DNA of 64,000 nt, from contig CAWDRV010000006.1 in NCBI GenBank assembly GCA_963804825.1, forward strand, positions 1 to 64,000, given 5' to 3'. The position numbers and the translations under genes are program-made. This document shows positions 53,640-63,676 of the stretch, in pieces (the stretch's first letter is position 1; each line of letters begins with the position of its first letter). This stretch comes from JBKQVT01 sp963804825. Its GTDB lineage: Bacteria; Planctomycetota; Planctomycetia; Pirellulales; Thermoguttaceae. The notes beneath the pieces are model-generated. The model saw nothing but the letters and a program-made list of their open reading frames with translations, ran no database searches and was not told the origin of the DNA.

Positions 53640-54516
53640 ATGACCGCGGATCACGCCAGCCAGGAGAGTCCCGTTTCGCCGGAGCCCGGCGCCGGCGCAG
53701 CCGCTGGTTTCGGTATGTATTCCCGTGTACAACGGCGAGCGCTATGTTGCCCAGGCGATTGACTCGGTCCTCGCCCAGACCTACGGCAACTTCGAACTCA
53801 TCATCGGCGACGACTGTTCCACCGACGGCACTGCCGCGATCATCGCCCAGTACAAGGACCCTCGCATCCGAGCCGTTCACAATGAAACGCGGCTCGGCAT
53901 ATTCATCGATTGGAACCGGCTGATCTCCATGGCGCGGGGCAAGTACATCAAGTTCCTCTGCGCCGATGACATCCTTTACCCCGATTGCCTCAAGGTCCAG
54001 ACGGAGATTCTCGAAGACCCGCGGAACAAGTCCGTTGCGATGGTCTTCTGCCGCCGGGACATCGTCGACGGCCGGGGAAAGCGGCTGTTCACGTGGGGAT
54101 TTTCGGGGCGGCCGGGCCGTTGGCGGGGCGTGGACCTCCTCCGCAAGTCGATTCGCCGCGGCGCGAACATCATCGGCGAGCCGGGCTGCGTCCTGTTCCG
54201 CTCGGAGCTTCTGCCGCAAGCGGGCGGATTCTCCGCGACGGCCTCCTGGGCGATCGATTTGGACTTCTGGAGCCGGCTGCTGGTGCTCGGCGAAGCCTAC
54301 GCGATACGCGAGCCGCTCTGCACGTTCCGCGTCTCCACGGCCTCCGCGAGCGTCGATTTGTGGCGGCAACAAGTGCAGGACTTCGGCAACTTGATGGCGA
54401 CGCTCCGCAAAGAACCCAAGTTCCAGGTCAGTCGCTTGGATTGCCTCCTGGGCGGTGCCATGGCCCGGCTGGCCAACCTGATGCGGCTGTTCCTATACAA
54501 ATTCGTGTTGCGCTGA
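53640..54516 (+). CDS. Glycosyltransferase family 2, one frameshift
   Basis: About 292 residues. The ATG at 53640 begins MTADHASQESPVSPEPGAGA; the frame shifts near 53690 into PLVSVCIPVYNGERYVAQAI. GT-A features: ELIIGDDCSTDGTAAIIAQY and KFLCADDILYPDCLKVQTEI (DD pair). SWAIDLDFWSRLLVLGEAYA probably holds the acceptor loop. No C-terminal membrane helix beyond FLYKFVLR. Soluble or peripheral enzyme adding sugars to the surface glycan. Confidence 0.9.
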
Positions 54517-54563
54517 CGGGCGAAGGTCGCACACCGGTCCCGTTTGCAAATCCGGGGTACACC

Positions 54564-54719
54564 ATGAGCAACTCCGAATCGTTCACGCCGAATGCCCGGG
54601 CCGGTCTTCCGACCCGCACGCCGTTGGTTTCGCCGGCGCCGCCGGTCTATGGCGAAGCGGAGTTGATTCCGGACCAGGGCGAACCGAACCAGCTTCCGTG
54701 TGGAGTCGGTCAGGGATGA
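54564..54719 (+). CDS. Possible small protein overlapping the YfhO-like start
   Basis: 51 residues, MSNSESFTPNARAGLPTRTP and on, Pro-rich and without recognisable domain. Its stop overlaps the next ATG as ATGA, the form used for translational coupling, and GGGG lies before its ATG. It may be a leader peptide or a chance frame. Confidence 0.35.
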   Translation: MSNSESFTPNARAGLPTRTPLVSPAPPVYGEAELIPDQGEPNQLPCGVGQG

Positions 54720-57254
54720 ACAGACTCGGCCGCTGGGCAGTTCTGGCCGCGGGAATCATCCTGGGACAGGTGATTCTCTACGGTCCTTCGCTGACGGGAC
54801 AGAAGATTTTGCTCCCGCTGGACTTGTTGGCCCAGCCCGGCGTGCTCTTGCCGCGCACCGCGGAAACGGCGGCGATCACGCCGCATGACAAAATCCTTTC
54901 CGATCTCGTCTATTCCGGCGAGGTCTACCGTCGGTTCATGGTTGGCGAGATGCGGGCCGGCCGGGTGCCCTTGTGGACGCCGTTTCAGTACGCCGGCTCG
55001 CCGGCGACGTGGCACAAGTTCTCGCCCTACCGGGTGTTGGACGTGTTCTTTCCCTCGCCGGTTACGCTCGCCTGGGCGCAGATGCTGTTGGCCTTGATTG
55101 CCGGCGGCGGCATGTACGCGTGGTGTCGCCGCGGGATGGGGCTTGGCTTCTGGCCCGCCGTCTTCGCGGGCTGGTGCTATCCGGTCAGTGCGTTCTTCAT
55201 TCTTCAGCAAGGTTATGCCCCCACGCCGGTGGTCGCCTGGCTCCCTTGGCTGCTGTTGGCCGTCGAGGGCACGGCGCGGCGGCCGCTGAGCTGGGCCGGC
55301 CCGGCCGTGGCCTTGCTGACCGCCCTGGCCGTCCTCAGCGGGCAGCTCGACATCGCCGGCCAGGTGTTGCTGGTTTCCGGAATCTACGGGGCGGTGCGCC
55401 TGCTGACGATCTATTGGAAACGATGGTTCACCTGGCCGGCCGTCCGGTCGGCCGTCGCCCTGGGCGTCGCCTGGCTGCTGGGACTGTGCCTGGCGATGCC
55501 TCAATGGCTCCCTGTCGTGGAATACTCGCGCACCGGATCGCGCTTGATGCGGCGTGTGGCGGGCGAGGAAGAGCGGCCGCCGGTCGGGCCCTCGGCCGTT
55601 CCCTTGGCCGTGCTCCCCGAGTTGTACGGCTGCACGCAGGACGGATCGTTCTTTCTCGTCGACGGCAACCGCGTGGAGAGCGCATCGGCGCCTATGCCGG
55701 CCTGCTGGCCGCGCTGCTGCTGGCGCCGCTGGCCTGGCGCAGCCGCCGAAACCGGCCGATGGCCTGGCTGCTGGCCGCCCTGGGCGTGCTGGGACTGGCC
55801 TGGGCGGTCAATATCCCCGGCATCGTCCAAATCCTGCGAATGCCTGGGCTGAACATGATGTCGCACAACCGCCTGGTCTTCGCCACGGCCCTGGCCGTGG
55901 TGGCCTTGGCCGCCATCGGCCTGGATACGTTGCGGGACGACCGGCTCCAGCGGCGATGGTGGTTCTGGCTTCCCTTGGGACTCGCCGTCGTCCTGGGCGT
56001 CTGGTGCTTGGCTCGCGCCGCCAGCTTGCCGGAGCCGATGGCCTCGCAGTTGCCGCCGTGATCCTCGCCGGGCAAGCCGGTGGCAGTGGATCACCAATTT
56101 GTTCCAGGTGGAGCAGGTTCAGGGGTGGTTCGTCCGCATGTACTTGGCTGGCGCACTGCTGTGCGGACTGACGGCCGGCGGATGGATGGCGCTATGGGCC
56201 GGGCGTCCGTCGCGGAGGTGGCTGGCCCCGCTGGCCGGAACGCTTTGGCTTCTCGAACTGCTTTGGTATGCCTACGGGGTCAATGCCCAGTGCGACCCGG
56301 CCCTCTACTATCCGCCCATCCCGACCTTGCAGCAAGTCGCCCACTCCACCCCCGGCCGAGTGATCGGCTTCGACTGCCTGCCGGCCATCCTCGCCCAGTC
56401 CCAGGGCCTCAACGACGTCCGCGGCTACGACGCCATCGATCCTGTGCGCTTGACCGAGTTGCTGATGATTGCGGCCGATCCGCGGTCGCCCAAGAATCTC
56501 TTACGCCTTGACGCAATGGCTGGTGCCGAAATACGGCTTGCAGCCGTTCGGCGTCCGCTTGCACCCCGTCCTCGACATGCTCAACGTGCAGTATGCCATC
56601 TTCCGCGGCAGCTCCGCCGGCCGGCCTGCCATCCCGACTTCGCCGGGCCGGATTATTGGGTCATGGCCAATCGCCAACGCCCTGCCCCGCGTCTACGTTC
56701 CCTGGCGGGTCGAGACGATCGAGGACGATAAGGAGCGATTGGCGCAGATGGCCGACCTGGGCTTCAATCCGGCCCACGTCGCCTATGTCGAGCACGCAGA
56801 GGTCGACTTTCCCACCTTGTGCGAGGGCACGGCGGAAATCGTCGATGAAATTCCCACCCGCGTCACCGTTTCGCTGGACATGAAGACGCCGGGCCTGGTC
56901 GTGCTGGCCGATCGCTGGGACAAGGGATGGAATGCCTATTTGGACGGCCGTCCGGCGCCGATCCTGCGGACCAATCATGCCCTTCGCGGCGTGGTGGCGC
57001 CGGCGGGCAAGGCGACGCTGGAGTTCCGCTACGAGCCGGCCAGTTTCGCCTGGGGACTGCGGTTGGCCGCGGTGGGCTTGCTGGCGACGTTGGGCTGGTT
57101 CGGCGTCGGCCTGTGGATCGGCCGTTCGCAGACGCCGTTGCCGTTGCCGCCGCCGTCGCCGTTGCCGCCGCGGCCCGAGTCCGTGCCGACGCCGGCGAAA
57201 GATCAGCCGTCGCACAAGTCGAAGAAGCACCGCCGCGGCCGGAGGAGGAATTAG
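54716..57254 (+). CDS. YfhO-like large membrane protein, three frameshifts
   Basis: About 845 residues. MNRLGRWAVLAAGIILGQVI starts a series of membrane helices (VTLAWAQMLLALIAGGGMYA, LGVAWLLGLCLAMPQWLPVV, VFATALAVVALAAIGLD). The extracytoplasmic part has GFDCLPAILAQSQGLNDVRG and YDAIDPVRL, and ends in the YfhO-type beta domain ADRWDKGWNAYLDGRPAPIL then RTNHALRGVVAPAGKATLEF. One last helix and a very basic tail (KSKKHRRGRRRN) follow. Frameshifts near 55685, 56060 and 56500. YfhO proteins are GT-C-like enzymes thought to glycosylate surface polymers such as lipoteichoic acid. Confidence 0.87.
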
Positions 57255-57286
57255 GACCCGTAAGACAACAAGTTGATCAATTTGTG

Positions 57287-57347
57287 TCAGGAGGACAGGC
57301 ATTTTCTGCCGGTCGTTTACGGGCAGACAAGAATGTCTGCCCTCCTG
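57287..57347. repeat. Palindromic repeat family 3, copy 2
   Basis: TCAGGAGGACAGGCATTTTC at one end and GAATGTCTGCCCTCCTGA at the other, the same layout and length as 35553-35613. Between the convergent YfhO-like and sigma-54 activator genes. Confidence 0.8.
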
Positions 57348-57404
57348 AAATCGAATAGGCTATTGTTTTTCGGTCTTACCGGCGTAGAGTGCCACCCGGC
57401 CCGC

Positions 57405-58790
57405 TCAGCGGCCCATCGCCACTTGCGGCTCTTCCAGCCCGAGACGCTTCATCTTCTTGTAAAGCGTCGTGCGGTTGATGCCCAACACTTCCGCCGTGGC
57501 GTGACGGTTCCAGTTGGTCGAGCCGAGCACTTCGAGGATGATCTGCCGCTCGGGGGCTTCCATCGCCTGCTTGAGCGTGCGATTGCCCACCGGCTCGACG
57601 CGGACCGTGCCGGCGGCGATCAGATTGCCCGGCAGGTCGTCCAAGCCGGACCTGGTCGCCCTTGCCCAGCAGGACGGCCCGCTCGATCACGTTCTGCAAC
57701 TCGCGGACGTTGCCGGGCCAGCGATAGCGTTGCAGGGCGGACATGGCGTCGTCGGTGAAGCCGCGGACCTGCTTGCCGGCGTCCTCGCAGACCCACTTGA
57801 GGAAATGCTCGGCCAGCAGGGGGATGTCGGAGATGCGTTCGCGCAGCGGCGGCAGCTCGACGTTGATCACGTTGATGCGATAGAACAAGTCCTGGCGGAA
57901 GCGGCCCTCGGCCACCCCCTTGCCGAGGTCGTCGTTGGTGGCCAGGATGACGCGGGTGTCGATCTTGAAGGTCTTCGTGCCGCCGACCTGCTCGAATTCG
58001 AGGTCTTGCAGCACGCGGAGCAGCTTGACCTGCATGCCGGTGCTGGCGGTGGAGATTTCATCGAGGAAGATGGTGCCGCCGTCGGCCTGCATGAACTTGC
58101 CCATCTTGTCGCCGGTGGCGCCGGTGAAGGCCCCGGCGACGTGGCCGAACAGCTCGCTTTCCAGCAGCGTTTCGGGCAGCGCGCCGCAGGCCACTTCGAC
58201 GAAGGCCCGGTCGCGCCGCGAGCTGCGGCGATGGATGGCCCGGGCGATCATCGACTTGCCCGTCCCGCTCTCGCCGGTGATGAGCACGGTGGCGCGGGTG
58301 TCGGCCACGCGTCGATCATGTCGTAAATCTTCAACATGCGGTGGTCGTGGCCGACGATGTTCTCCATGCCGAAGCGGAGATCGAGCTGCGCCTTCAGCAG
58401 GCGGTTCTCCTCGATCACCTTGCGCTGGTCGAGCGCCCGCTGGATGGCCATCTGCAATTCTTCGTCCAACAGCGGCTTGGTGAGGAAGTCGAAGGCGCCC
58501 AGGCGGATGGCCTCGACGGCCGATTCGACCGTGCCGTAGCCGGTGATCATGATGACGGCCGCCGCGGGCTGCTTCTGGCGGCAATGGGCCAGCACCTCGA
58601 AACCGTCGTCGTTGCCCAGGCGGATGTCGGCCAGCACGAGGTCGTAGCCCTTGCGGTCGATCGAGGCGGTCGCCTCGGCCAGGTTCTGGGCCGTATCGGT
58701 CTGGTAGCCCTGGTCGCGGAGCCAGTCGGCCATGGACGCCAGGACGTGCCGATCATCGTCCACCAGGAGGAGCGTGCCACGTTGCTTCAT
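57405..58790 (-). CDS. Sigma-54-dependent response regulator (NtrC/AtoC type), two frameshifts
   Basis: About 460 residues. Receiver: MKQRGTLLLVDDDRHVLASM with phospho-Asp55 in LVLADIRLG and the Lys in DFLTKPLLDEEL. AAA+ domain: Walker A GESGTGKSMIARAIHRR, the sigma-54 contact loop in HVAGAFTGATGDK, Walker B GGTIFLDEIST and RWPGNVRELQNVIERAVLL. Fis-type HTH: HATAEVLGINRTTLYKKMKR. Frameshifts near 58310 and 57645. It would activate a sigma-54 promoter after phosphorylation; no sensor kinase is in the window. Confidence 0.94.
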
Positions 58791-59134
58791 GGAAATAACC
58801 CTGGAGGTCGCAAGGGGACGGTCTTGTTTTCGCCACGCGGGAATGGGGGACGGTCCACGGCCATGTTTGCCGCCCGCGTTGGAACAACGCCACCGGTTGC
58901 CAAAGGCGAACGGGTCCGCCAAAAAAAACTACGTCACGGGGTGAGGTTCGTCAACTTCCGGCAAGAAGGGGGGATAACCCCCTCGACTTGTGTCGATTTC
59001 TCACGGTTATCCCGCTGAGTCGGGGGGGTGAATTCGTTTCTCCGGGGGATATCATTCTCTCCCAGAAGTGGACTAGGATTAGATGTTGTGACGCCAATTC
59101 CTTGGGTGCAACAGCAACGTTTTTGGAGAGCGAA
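58791..59134. other. Leader region between two divergent regulator genes
   Basis: About 345 bp between the divergent sigma-54 activator and NarL-type regulator. It includes an AT-richer stretch (58920-59110) with GTGGACTAGGATTAGATG. No confident sigma70 or sigma-54 promoter (GG-N10-GC) was found. Confidence 0.4.
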
Positions 59135-59767
59135 ATGAGTATCAAATTGTTGGTGTGCGACGACCATCAGGTCATTCGCACCGGTTTGGCCAGCCTGTTG
59201 GCCGGCACGGACATCGAGATTGTCGGCGAGGCGGACAGCGGGAAAGAAGCCCTGCGTCTGGCGCAGAAGCTGAAGCCGGACGTGGTCCTGCTGGACATCC
59301 GCATGCCCGACGGCGACGGACTGTCGACGCTGGAGAAGCTTCGCGCGAAGGTGCCGGAGAGCCGCGTGGTGATGCTGTCGACGTACGACAACCCGACGTA
59401 CATCGCCCGCGCCGTCGCACTCGGCGCCAGCGACTACGTGCTGAAGGGTTCGCCTCGCGACGACATCGTGGCCACGATCGTTTCCGTCGCGCAGGGCGAC
59501 GCGCCCAGCCGCACCGGCGAGTTGAAGCGCATTGCCGGAGCGATGAAGGTCCGTCAGACGATCGACGACGACGACGTGCCGTTGACGCAGCGCGAGACGC
59601 AGGTGTTGCGCCACGTGGCCCTGGGGCTGAGCAACCGCGAGATCGGCCGCTCCCTGGAGATCAGCGTCGAAACGGTGAAAGAGCACGTGCAGAACATCTT
59701 GCGGAAGATCGCGGTCAGCGATCGCACGCAGGCTGCCGTGTGGGCCGTCCGCAAGGGCCTGGTCTGA
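59135..59767 (+). CDS. NarL/FixJ-type response regulator
   Basis: 210 residues. Receiver MSIKLLVCDDHQVIRTGLAS with phospho-Asp54 in VVLLDIRMPDGDG and the Lys in DYVLKGSPRDD. C-terminal LuxR HTH: LTQRETQVLRHVALGLSNRE and ISVETVKEHVQNILRKI. GGAGAGCGAA precedes the ATG. Orphan: no histidine kinase lies beside it. Intact. Confidence 0.95.
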   Translation: MSIKLLVCDDHQVIRTGLASLLAGTDIEIVGEADSGKEALRLAQKLKPDVVLLDIRMPDGDGLSTLEKLRAKVPESRVVMLSTYDNPTYIARAVALGASDYVLKGSPRDDIVATIVSVAQGDAPSRTGELKRIAGAMKVRQTIDDDDVPLTQRETQVLRHVALGLSNREIGRSLEISVETVKEHVQNILRKIAVSDRTQAAVWAVRKGLV

Positions 59768-59837
59768 GCCGCCGCCGACTGCTGACGGCCCGTGTCTTCG
59801 TTTCGTGTTAGCGGACGTGGCAAGACTGTTGCAGGCG

Positions 59838-59916
59838 TGGTGTCGAGCGCAGCGAGACCCGACCAGCCTACGATTCGGCCATTCCTGGTGGGTCTGACGC
59901 GCTCGACCCACCCTAC
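59838..59916. repeat. GTGGGTC/GACCCAC dispersed repeat
   Basis: Contains TGGGTCTGACGCGCTCGACC-type near-palindrome (59889-59912) and a related GTGTCGAGCGCAGCGAGACC stretch just before it. Between the convergent NarL-type and XerC-like genes. Only one copy is seen here, so its repeat nature is inferred from the palindrome. Confidence 0.45.
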
Positions 59917-59936
59917 AGGTGCTTCCGCAACAGAAC

Positions 59937-60839
59937 CTATTTCGCCCGCGGATGGGCCTTCTCGTAAACCTGCCGCAGCACGGCCGTGCCGACGTGCGTG
60001 TAGATCTGCGTCGTCACCAGGCTCTTGTGCCCCAAGAGTTCCTGCACGCTGCGGATATCGGCCCCGCGGTCCAAGAGGTGCGTGGCGAAACTGTGCCGCA
60101 GGGAATGCGGCGTCGTGCGGGTGTCCAGACCGGTCTGACGGAGATACTTCTCCAGCATTCGAGCGACGCTCCGCGTGGTCAGCCGGCGTCCGAACTTGTT
60201 GAGAAACACCGGCGATTCGGGCCCCGGACGCTGCCGCGGATGAAGCCGGCGGACCGACAGCCATCGCTGCAAGGCACGGGCGGCATAGGACCCGATCGGA
60301 GAGAGCCGCTCGCGGCGTCCCTTGCCGCGAATCCGCAGGATGCCGGCCTCGAGGTCCAGGTCGCCCTGGTGGAGGCCGACCAACTCGCTCACCCGCAGCC
60401 CGGCCGAGTAGATCGTCTCGAGGATGGCGCGGTCGCGCAGGCCCATGGGCTGACTCGGCGGGGGCGCCCAGAGCAGCCGTCCGATGTCCTCGGCGGAAAG
60501 GAAATGGGGCAGCGTGCGTCCCTTCCGCGGGTTGCGCAGCGGCTTGGCCGGATTGCTCTTCGCCCAGCCCTCGCGCTGACCGAAGCGGAAGAAGCTGCGC
60601 AAGGAAGCCAGCCGGCGCGCGATCGTCGTCTTGGCATAGCCCGCCTCGTGCAACGCCGTCACGTAGCCGCGCAATTCCAGGACGCTGAACAGCCCCGGCT
60701 CGGGGCATTGGCCGCCGTGGGCCTCGGCCATGTAGTTGGCCAGCGCCGTCAAGTCCTCGCGATAGCTCTTGACGGTCAGTTCCGAGGCGTTGCGCTCGAC
60801 GCGCAGATACTGGAGGAAACGTGCAAGGGCGGTGTGCAT
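59937..60839 (-). CDS. xerC: Tyrosine recombinase, XerC-like
   Basis: 300 residues from the ATG at 60839 (MHTALARFLQYLRVERNASE). N-terminal SAM-like core-binding domain, then the catalytic set: Arg in SAGLRVSELVGLHQ, Lys in RIRGKGRRERLSP, HSLRHSFATHLLD (His, Arg), LLGHKSLVTTQIYTHVG (His, Tyr). Length and complete residues fit the chromosome dimer resolvase XerC. It is not flanked by mobile-element genes, so a chromosomal rather than phage role is favoured. Confidence 0.92.
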   Translation of the reverse strand: MHTALARFLQYLRVERNASELTVKSYREDLTALANYMAEAHGGQCPEPGLFSVLELRGYVTALHEAGYAKTTIARRLASLRSFFRFGQREGWAKSNPAKPLRNPRKGRTLPHFLSAEDIGRLLWAPPPSQPMGLRDRAILETIYSAGLRVSELVGLHQGDLDLEAGILRIRGKGRRERLSPIGSYAARALQRWLSVRRLHPRQRPGPESPVFLNKFGRRLTTRSVARMLEKYLRQTGLDTRTTPHSLRHSFATHLLDRGADIRSVQELLGHKSLVTTQIYTHVGTAVLRQVYEKAHPRAK

Positions 60840-60848
60840 GAACAACCG

Positions 60849-61095
60849 CTAAGCCGAATTCGTCGTAATCGGTGGGCAGCGGGAGGTCGAAACGCGAGGA
60901 CGGCTCGCACTCCTGGCTCTCCTGCCGGATCTTCTGGCTCAAGATGGCCGCGTCGTACCACGTGAAGCTCAGGTCCGGATTCGAGGCGTAGCGACCCAAC
61001 GTCCGCAACGTCTCCGCGCGACTGGCGTCGTCGTAGAGGAAGACGTAGCGTTCCGCGCCCTTGACCAGGGCCAGCACGTTGATGTCCTGACTCAT
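60849..61095 (-). CDS. Small conserved-looking protein upstream of xerC
   Basis: About 82 residues. MSQDINVLALVKGAERYVFL, then YDDASRAETLRTLGRYASNP and FTWYDAAILSQKIRQESQ. I recall such a protein upstream of planctomycete genes, with no function. The frame as given runs on into xerC; a TAG in the next phase at 60849-60851, right after DEFG, suggests the natural end with one base indel. Probably co-transcribed with xerC. Confidence 0.7.
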
Positions 61096-61151
61096 GACCG
61101 ATCGTCTCCTCGGAGGGGCTCGCCGGGCAGACGCCCACGCCCCTTAGTTGT

Positions 61152-62135
61152 TTATCGGATGGTGGGCCACCGCCACACTACTCGTGTTTCGCCGGCGCCG
61201 CCCCGGGCGCTGAGCATCTCGAAGATGTGCATGTGGCAACAGAATCGGATAAAGTCGTCGCTGCGTTCTAGGTAACCTTGCCACCCCCCCATGCGGGCAT
61301 CGTCGCGGAAGTAATAGTAGCTCGCCAACGCCTCGGTAAACTCCATGTCGTGGCCGTTGTAGTTCCGGGTGTGACTCAGGACAGGCTCATCGCTGGGACG
61401 GCCCTTCGGCGGCTGCACGCTCGGCGGAGGCGGAATGAAACCACGTGAATCGGGCCAATCCGACGGCAGAGCGGCATCCTTGCCCGAGGCCAATCGCCCG
61501 CCCGAGGACTTCGGATCCCCCTGCGCCGGACCTGCCGGGCTATGAAAGCTCGCGGGCTGAACCCCGCCGGGATCAGGCACATTGTCGTAAGGCGGCGTCT
61601 GGGTCTTCAACTGGGCCTTGGCCAACTCCATTTCCGCCTCGAAGACCAACGGAGCCGGGATATCGCGTTCCTCGGGCGTCCCCCAAGGCAAGCCATAACC
61701 GGCCGGAATCGGGTGGAAATTTGGGTTCGCCGCATACCACTCCACGCGCATCGCAAGCCGTGGCGGGTAATAGGGCGAATAGTCGGTCACGGTCCCGATG
61801 ACCAACGCGTCCACTTTCAGGATTTGGGCCAGTCGCCGCGCATCGGCCCGGTTGGTAAATCGGATCTGGTGGTCCAGGATCGCCTTTTCCACCATTTCGA
61901 CCGGCAGCACTTCAAAACCCGGCACCAGTTGCAGCTCGTTGTAGTAGGCCAACGCCACCCGCCGGCCATCCACGGTGTTCTCGTTGCTCTGGTTAAAAAA
62001 GGGTGCTATGGCAACTTTGGAAAGTTGGGGGAATGGATTGTGCATGGTCGGCTGATACGAAATCTCCGGCAGCATGGCGCAGCCGGGCGACAGCAGACAT
62101 CCGAGCAGGACGATATGTCGTAATATGTTGTGCAT
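61152..62135 (-). CDS. Lipoprotein of unknown function, CsgG/LpoB-like start
   Basis: 327 residues. The lipobox LLGCLLSPGCAM (lipidated Cys19) marks it as a lipoprotein. The domain that follows, SKVAIAPFFNQSNENTVDGR then VALAYYNELQLVPGFEVLPV and LAQILKVDALVIGTVTDYSP, resembles the CsgG/LpoB/GNA1162 group that sits on the outer membrane. A Pro-rich low-complexity segment (about 190-245) and a C-terminal EFTEALASYYYFRDDARMGG follow. The stop lies 56 bp after the small protein gene start. Intact. Confidence 0.82.
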   Translation of the reverse strand: MHNILRHIVLLGCLLSPGCAMLPEISYQPTMHNPFPQLSKVAIAPFFNQSNENTVDGRRVALAYYNELQLVPGFEVLPVEMVEKAILDHQIRFTNRADARRLAQILKVDALVIGTVTDYSPYYPPRLAMRVEWYAANPNFHPIPAGYGLPWGTPEERDIPAPLVFEAEMELAKAQLKTQTPPYDNVPDPGGVQPASFHSPAGPAQGDPKSSGGRLASGKDAALPSDWPDSRGFIPPPPSVQPPKGRPSDEPVLSHTRNYNGHDMEFTEALASYYYFRDDARMGGWQGYLERSDDFIRFCCHMHIFEMLSARGGAGETRVVWRWPTIR

Positions 62136-62302
62136 AAACGACTTACGAAACTTTTCGGGCGATCCAGGCCATAGGCGAGCCGCTTAGACGCGGCGCGTGT
62201 CCGGCCTGAAATGCCGTCATTGTCCGTTTTATCGGCAAAGTCGTTGCAGATTCTCCAGTTTGGATCCGTAAGAAGGCTAGCGGGCAAGGCAGAACGTAGA
62301 AC

Positions 62303-62377
62303 GTAGGTCAGGCACCCTGTGCCTGACAGCGGGCTGGCAGCGTCCGGGGCATGTCAGGCACGGCGTGCCTGACCTAC
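62303..62377. repeat. Palindromic repeat family 2, copy 2
   Basis: Arms 62303-62327 and 62353-62377, same 25-bp sequence type as 34386-34490 (one or two differences), with a shorter spacer. 40 bp before the ispG start. Confidence 0.85.
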
Positions 62378-62417
62378 GCGGCTTGAACTGGCCGTCGGCA
62401 AGGGGGAAAATGGTTTC

Positions 62418-63615
62418 ATGCTCGAAGACATGCCGCCGACTGGCCCCCGTCGCAACCAGACCCGACCGGTCCGCGTCGGCTCGGTCACGATCGGCCACGG
62501 CGGGCCGATCGTGGTGCAAAGCATGTGCGCCACGAAGACGGCCGACGTCGAGGCGACGGTTGCCCAGGTGAACCATTTGGCCGCCGCTGGGGCGGGCGTG
62601 GTGCGGATTGCCGCCGACACGCCCAAGGATACGCAGTCCCTGGCCGAAATCCGCCGCCGCAGCCGGGCGAACCTCTCGGTCGATCTTCAGGAGAACTACC
62701 GGCTGGCCGCGGACGTTGCCCCCTGGGTGGACAAAATCCGCTACAACCCCGGCCATCTTTACCATCACGAGCGTCACCGGCCGTGGCAGGACAAGGTGCG
62801 GTTCCTGGTCGACGTGGCCGGCCGGCACGATTGCGCCCTGCGCGTGGGCGTGAATTGCGGCTCGGTCGATCCGGCCCAACGGGAGCGGTTCGCCGGGGAC
62901 GACGTCCTTCGGCCGATGCTGCAAAGCGCCTTGGATCATTGCGAGCTGCTGGACCGGTTGGGGTTTACGCGTTTTTGCGTTTCGTTGAAGGACTCGGATC
63001 CGGCGGCCGTGGTCGAGGTCAATCGGCTGTTTGCCGAGCAGCGGCCCGACGTGCCGCTCCATTTGGGCGTGACGGAGGCGGGAATGCCTCCGGAAGGGAT
63101 CGACAAGACCCGTCGGGCCTTCGAGCAGCTTATTCCGCTTGGCATCGGCGACACGATCCGCGTTTCGCTGACGGTCCCGGCCGCGCAAACACGAGGAGAT
63201 CGAGGCGGGCCGGCGAATCCTCGACGACATTGCCGCCGGCCGGTTCTCCGCCGCGGACGGTCCGGCGCGGCGGGGGCTGAACATTATTTCCTGTCCGGGC
63301 TGCTCGCGGGTCGAGAACGCGGCCTTCGTCGAATTGGCCGAGCAGGTGCGGGCGGCCACCCGCTACGCCGCCCAACAGGACGTCACGATCGCCGTGATGG
63401 GCTGCCGCGTCAACGGGCCGGGCGAAACCGATTCGGCCGACCTGGGCCTCTGGTGCGGCCCGAGTGTCGTCAACCTCAAGCGCGCCGGGACGCCGCTGGG
63501 GGCCTATTCCTACGCCGAAATCCTGCCGCGGCTGTTGGAGCAACTCGATCTGCTGATCGCCGGCCGGTCGCCCTCGCCTTCCGATGAAGCGGCCCCTGGA
63601 CATAGACCGGCTTAG
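62418..63615 (+). CDS. ispG: 4-hydroxy-3-methylbut-2-enyl diphosphate synthase, one frameshift
   Basis: About 399 residues. MEP-pathway [4Fe-4S] enzyme that forms HMBPP. TIM-barrel part: GHGGPIVVQSMCATKTADVE, VVRIAADTPKDTQSL, VDKIRYNPGHLY, LRVGVNCGS and LHLGVTEAG. Cluster Cys in IISCPGCSRVENAAF and VMGCRVNGPGETDSADLG. The frame shifts near 63187, where the natural chain continues KHEEIEAGRRILDDIAAGRF. The ATG at 62418 is used; 62430 is possible. Monocistronic. Confidence 0.95.
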
Positions 63616-63620
63616 TCAGG

Positions 63621-63676
63621 CAGGTTATGCTCCCGCATAACTAACTGGCGAACCATTGTTATGCTAAAGCGTATGC
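63621..63676. repeat. Palindromic repeat family 1, degenerate copy 3
   Basis: CAGGTTATGCTCCCGCATAAC and GTTATGCTAAAGCGTATGC (to 63676) correspond to the two arms of the 10031 and 53478 copies, but pairing is broken at the outer ends. 6 bp after the ispG stop. Confidence 0.7.

Noticed and set aside
54564..54719. Small ORF as a confident gene
   Set aside because: Kept only as a low-confidence entry: no domain, weak ribosome site, and the ATGA overlap could be chance.
59937..60839. Mobile-element integrase
   Set aside because: The recombinase has XerC length and full catalytic set, with no att sites, transposase or phage genes nearby.
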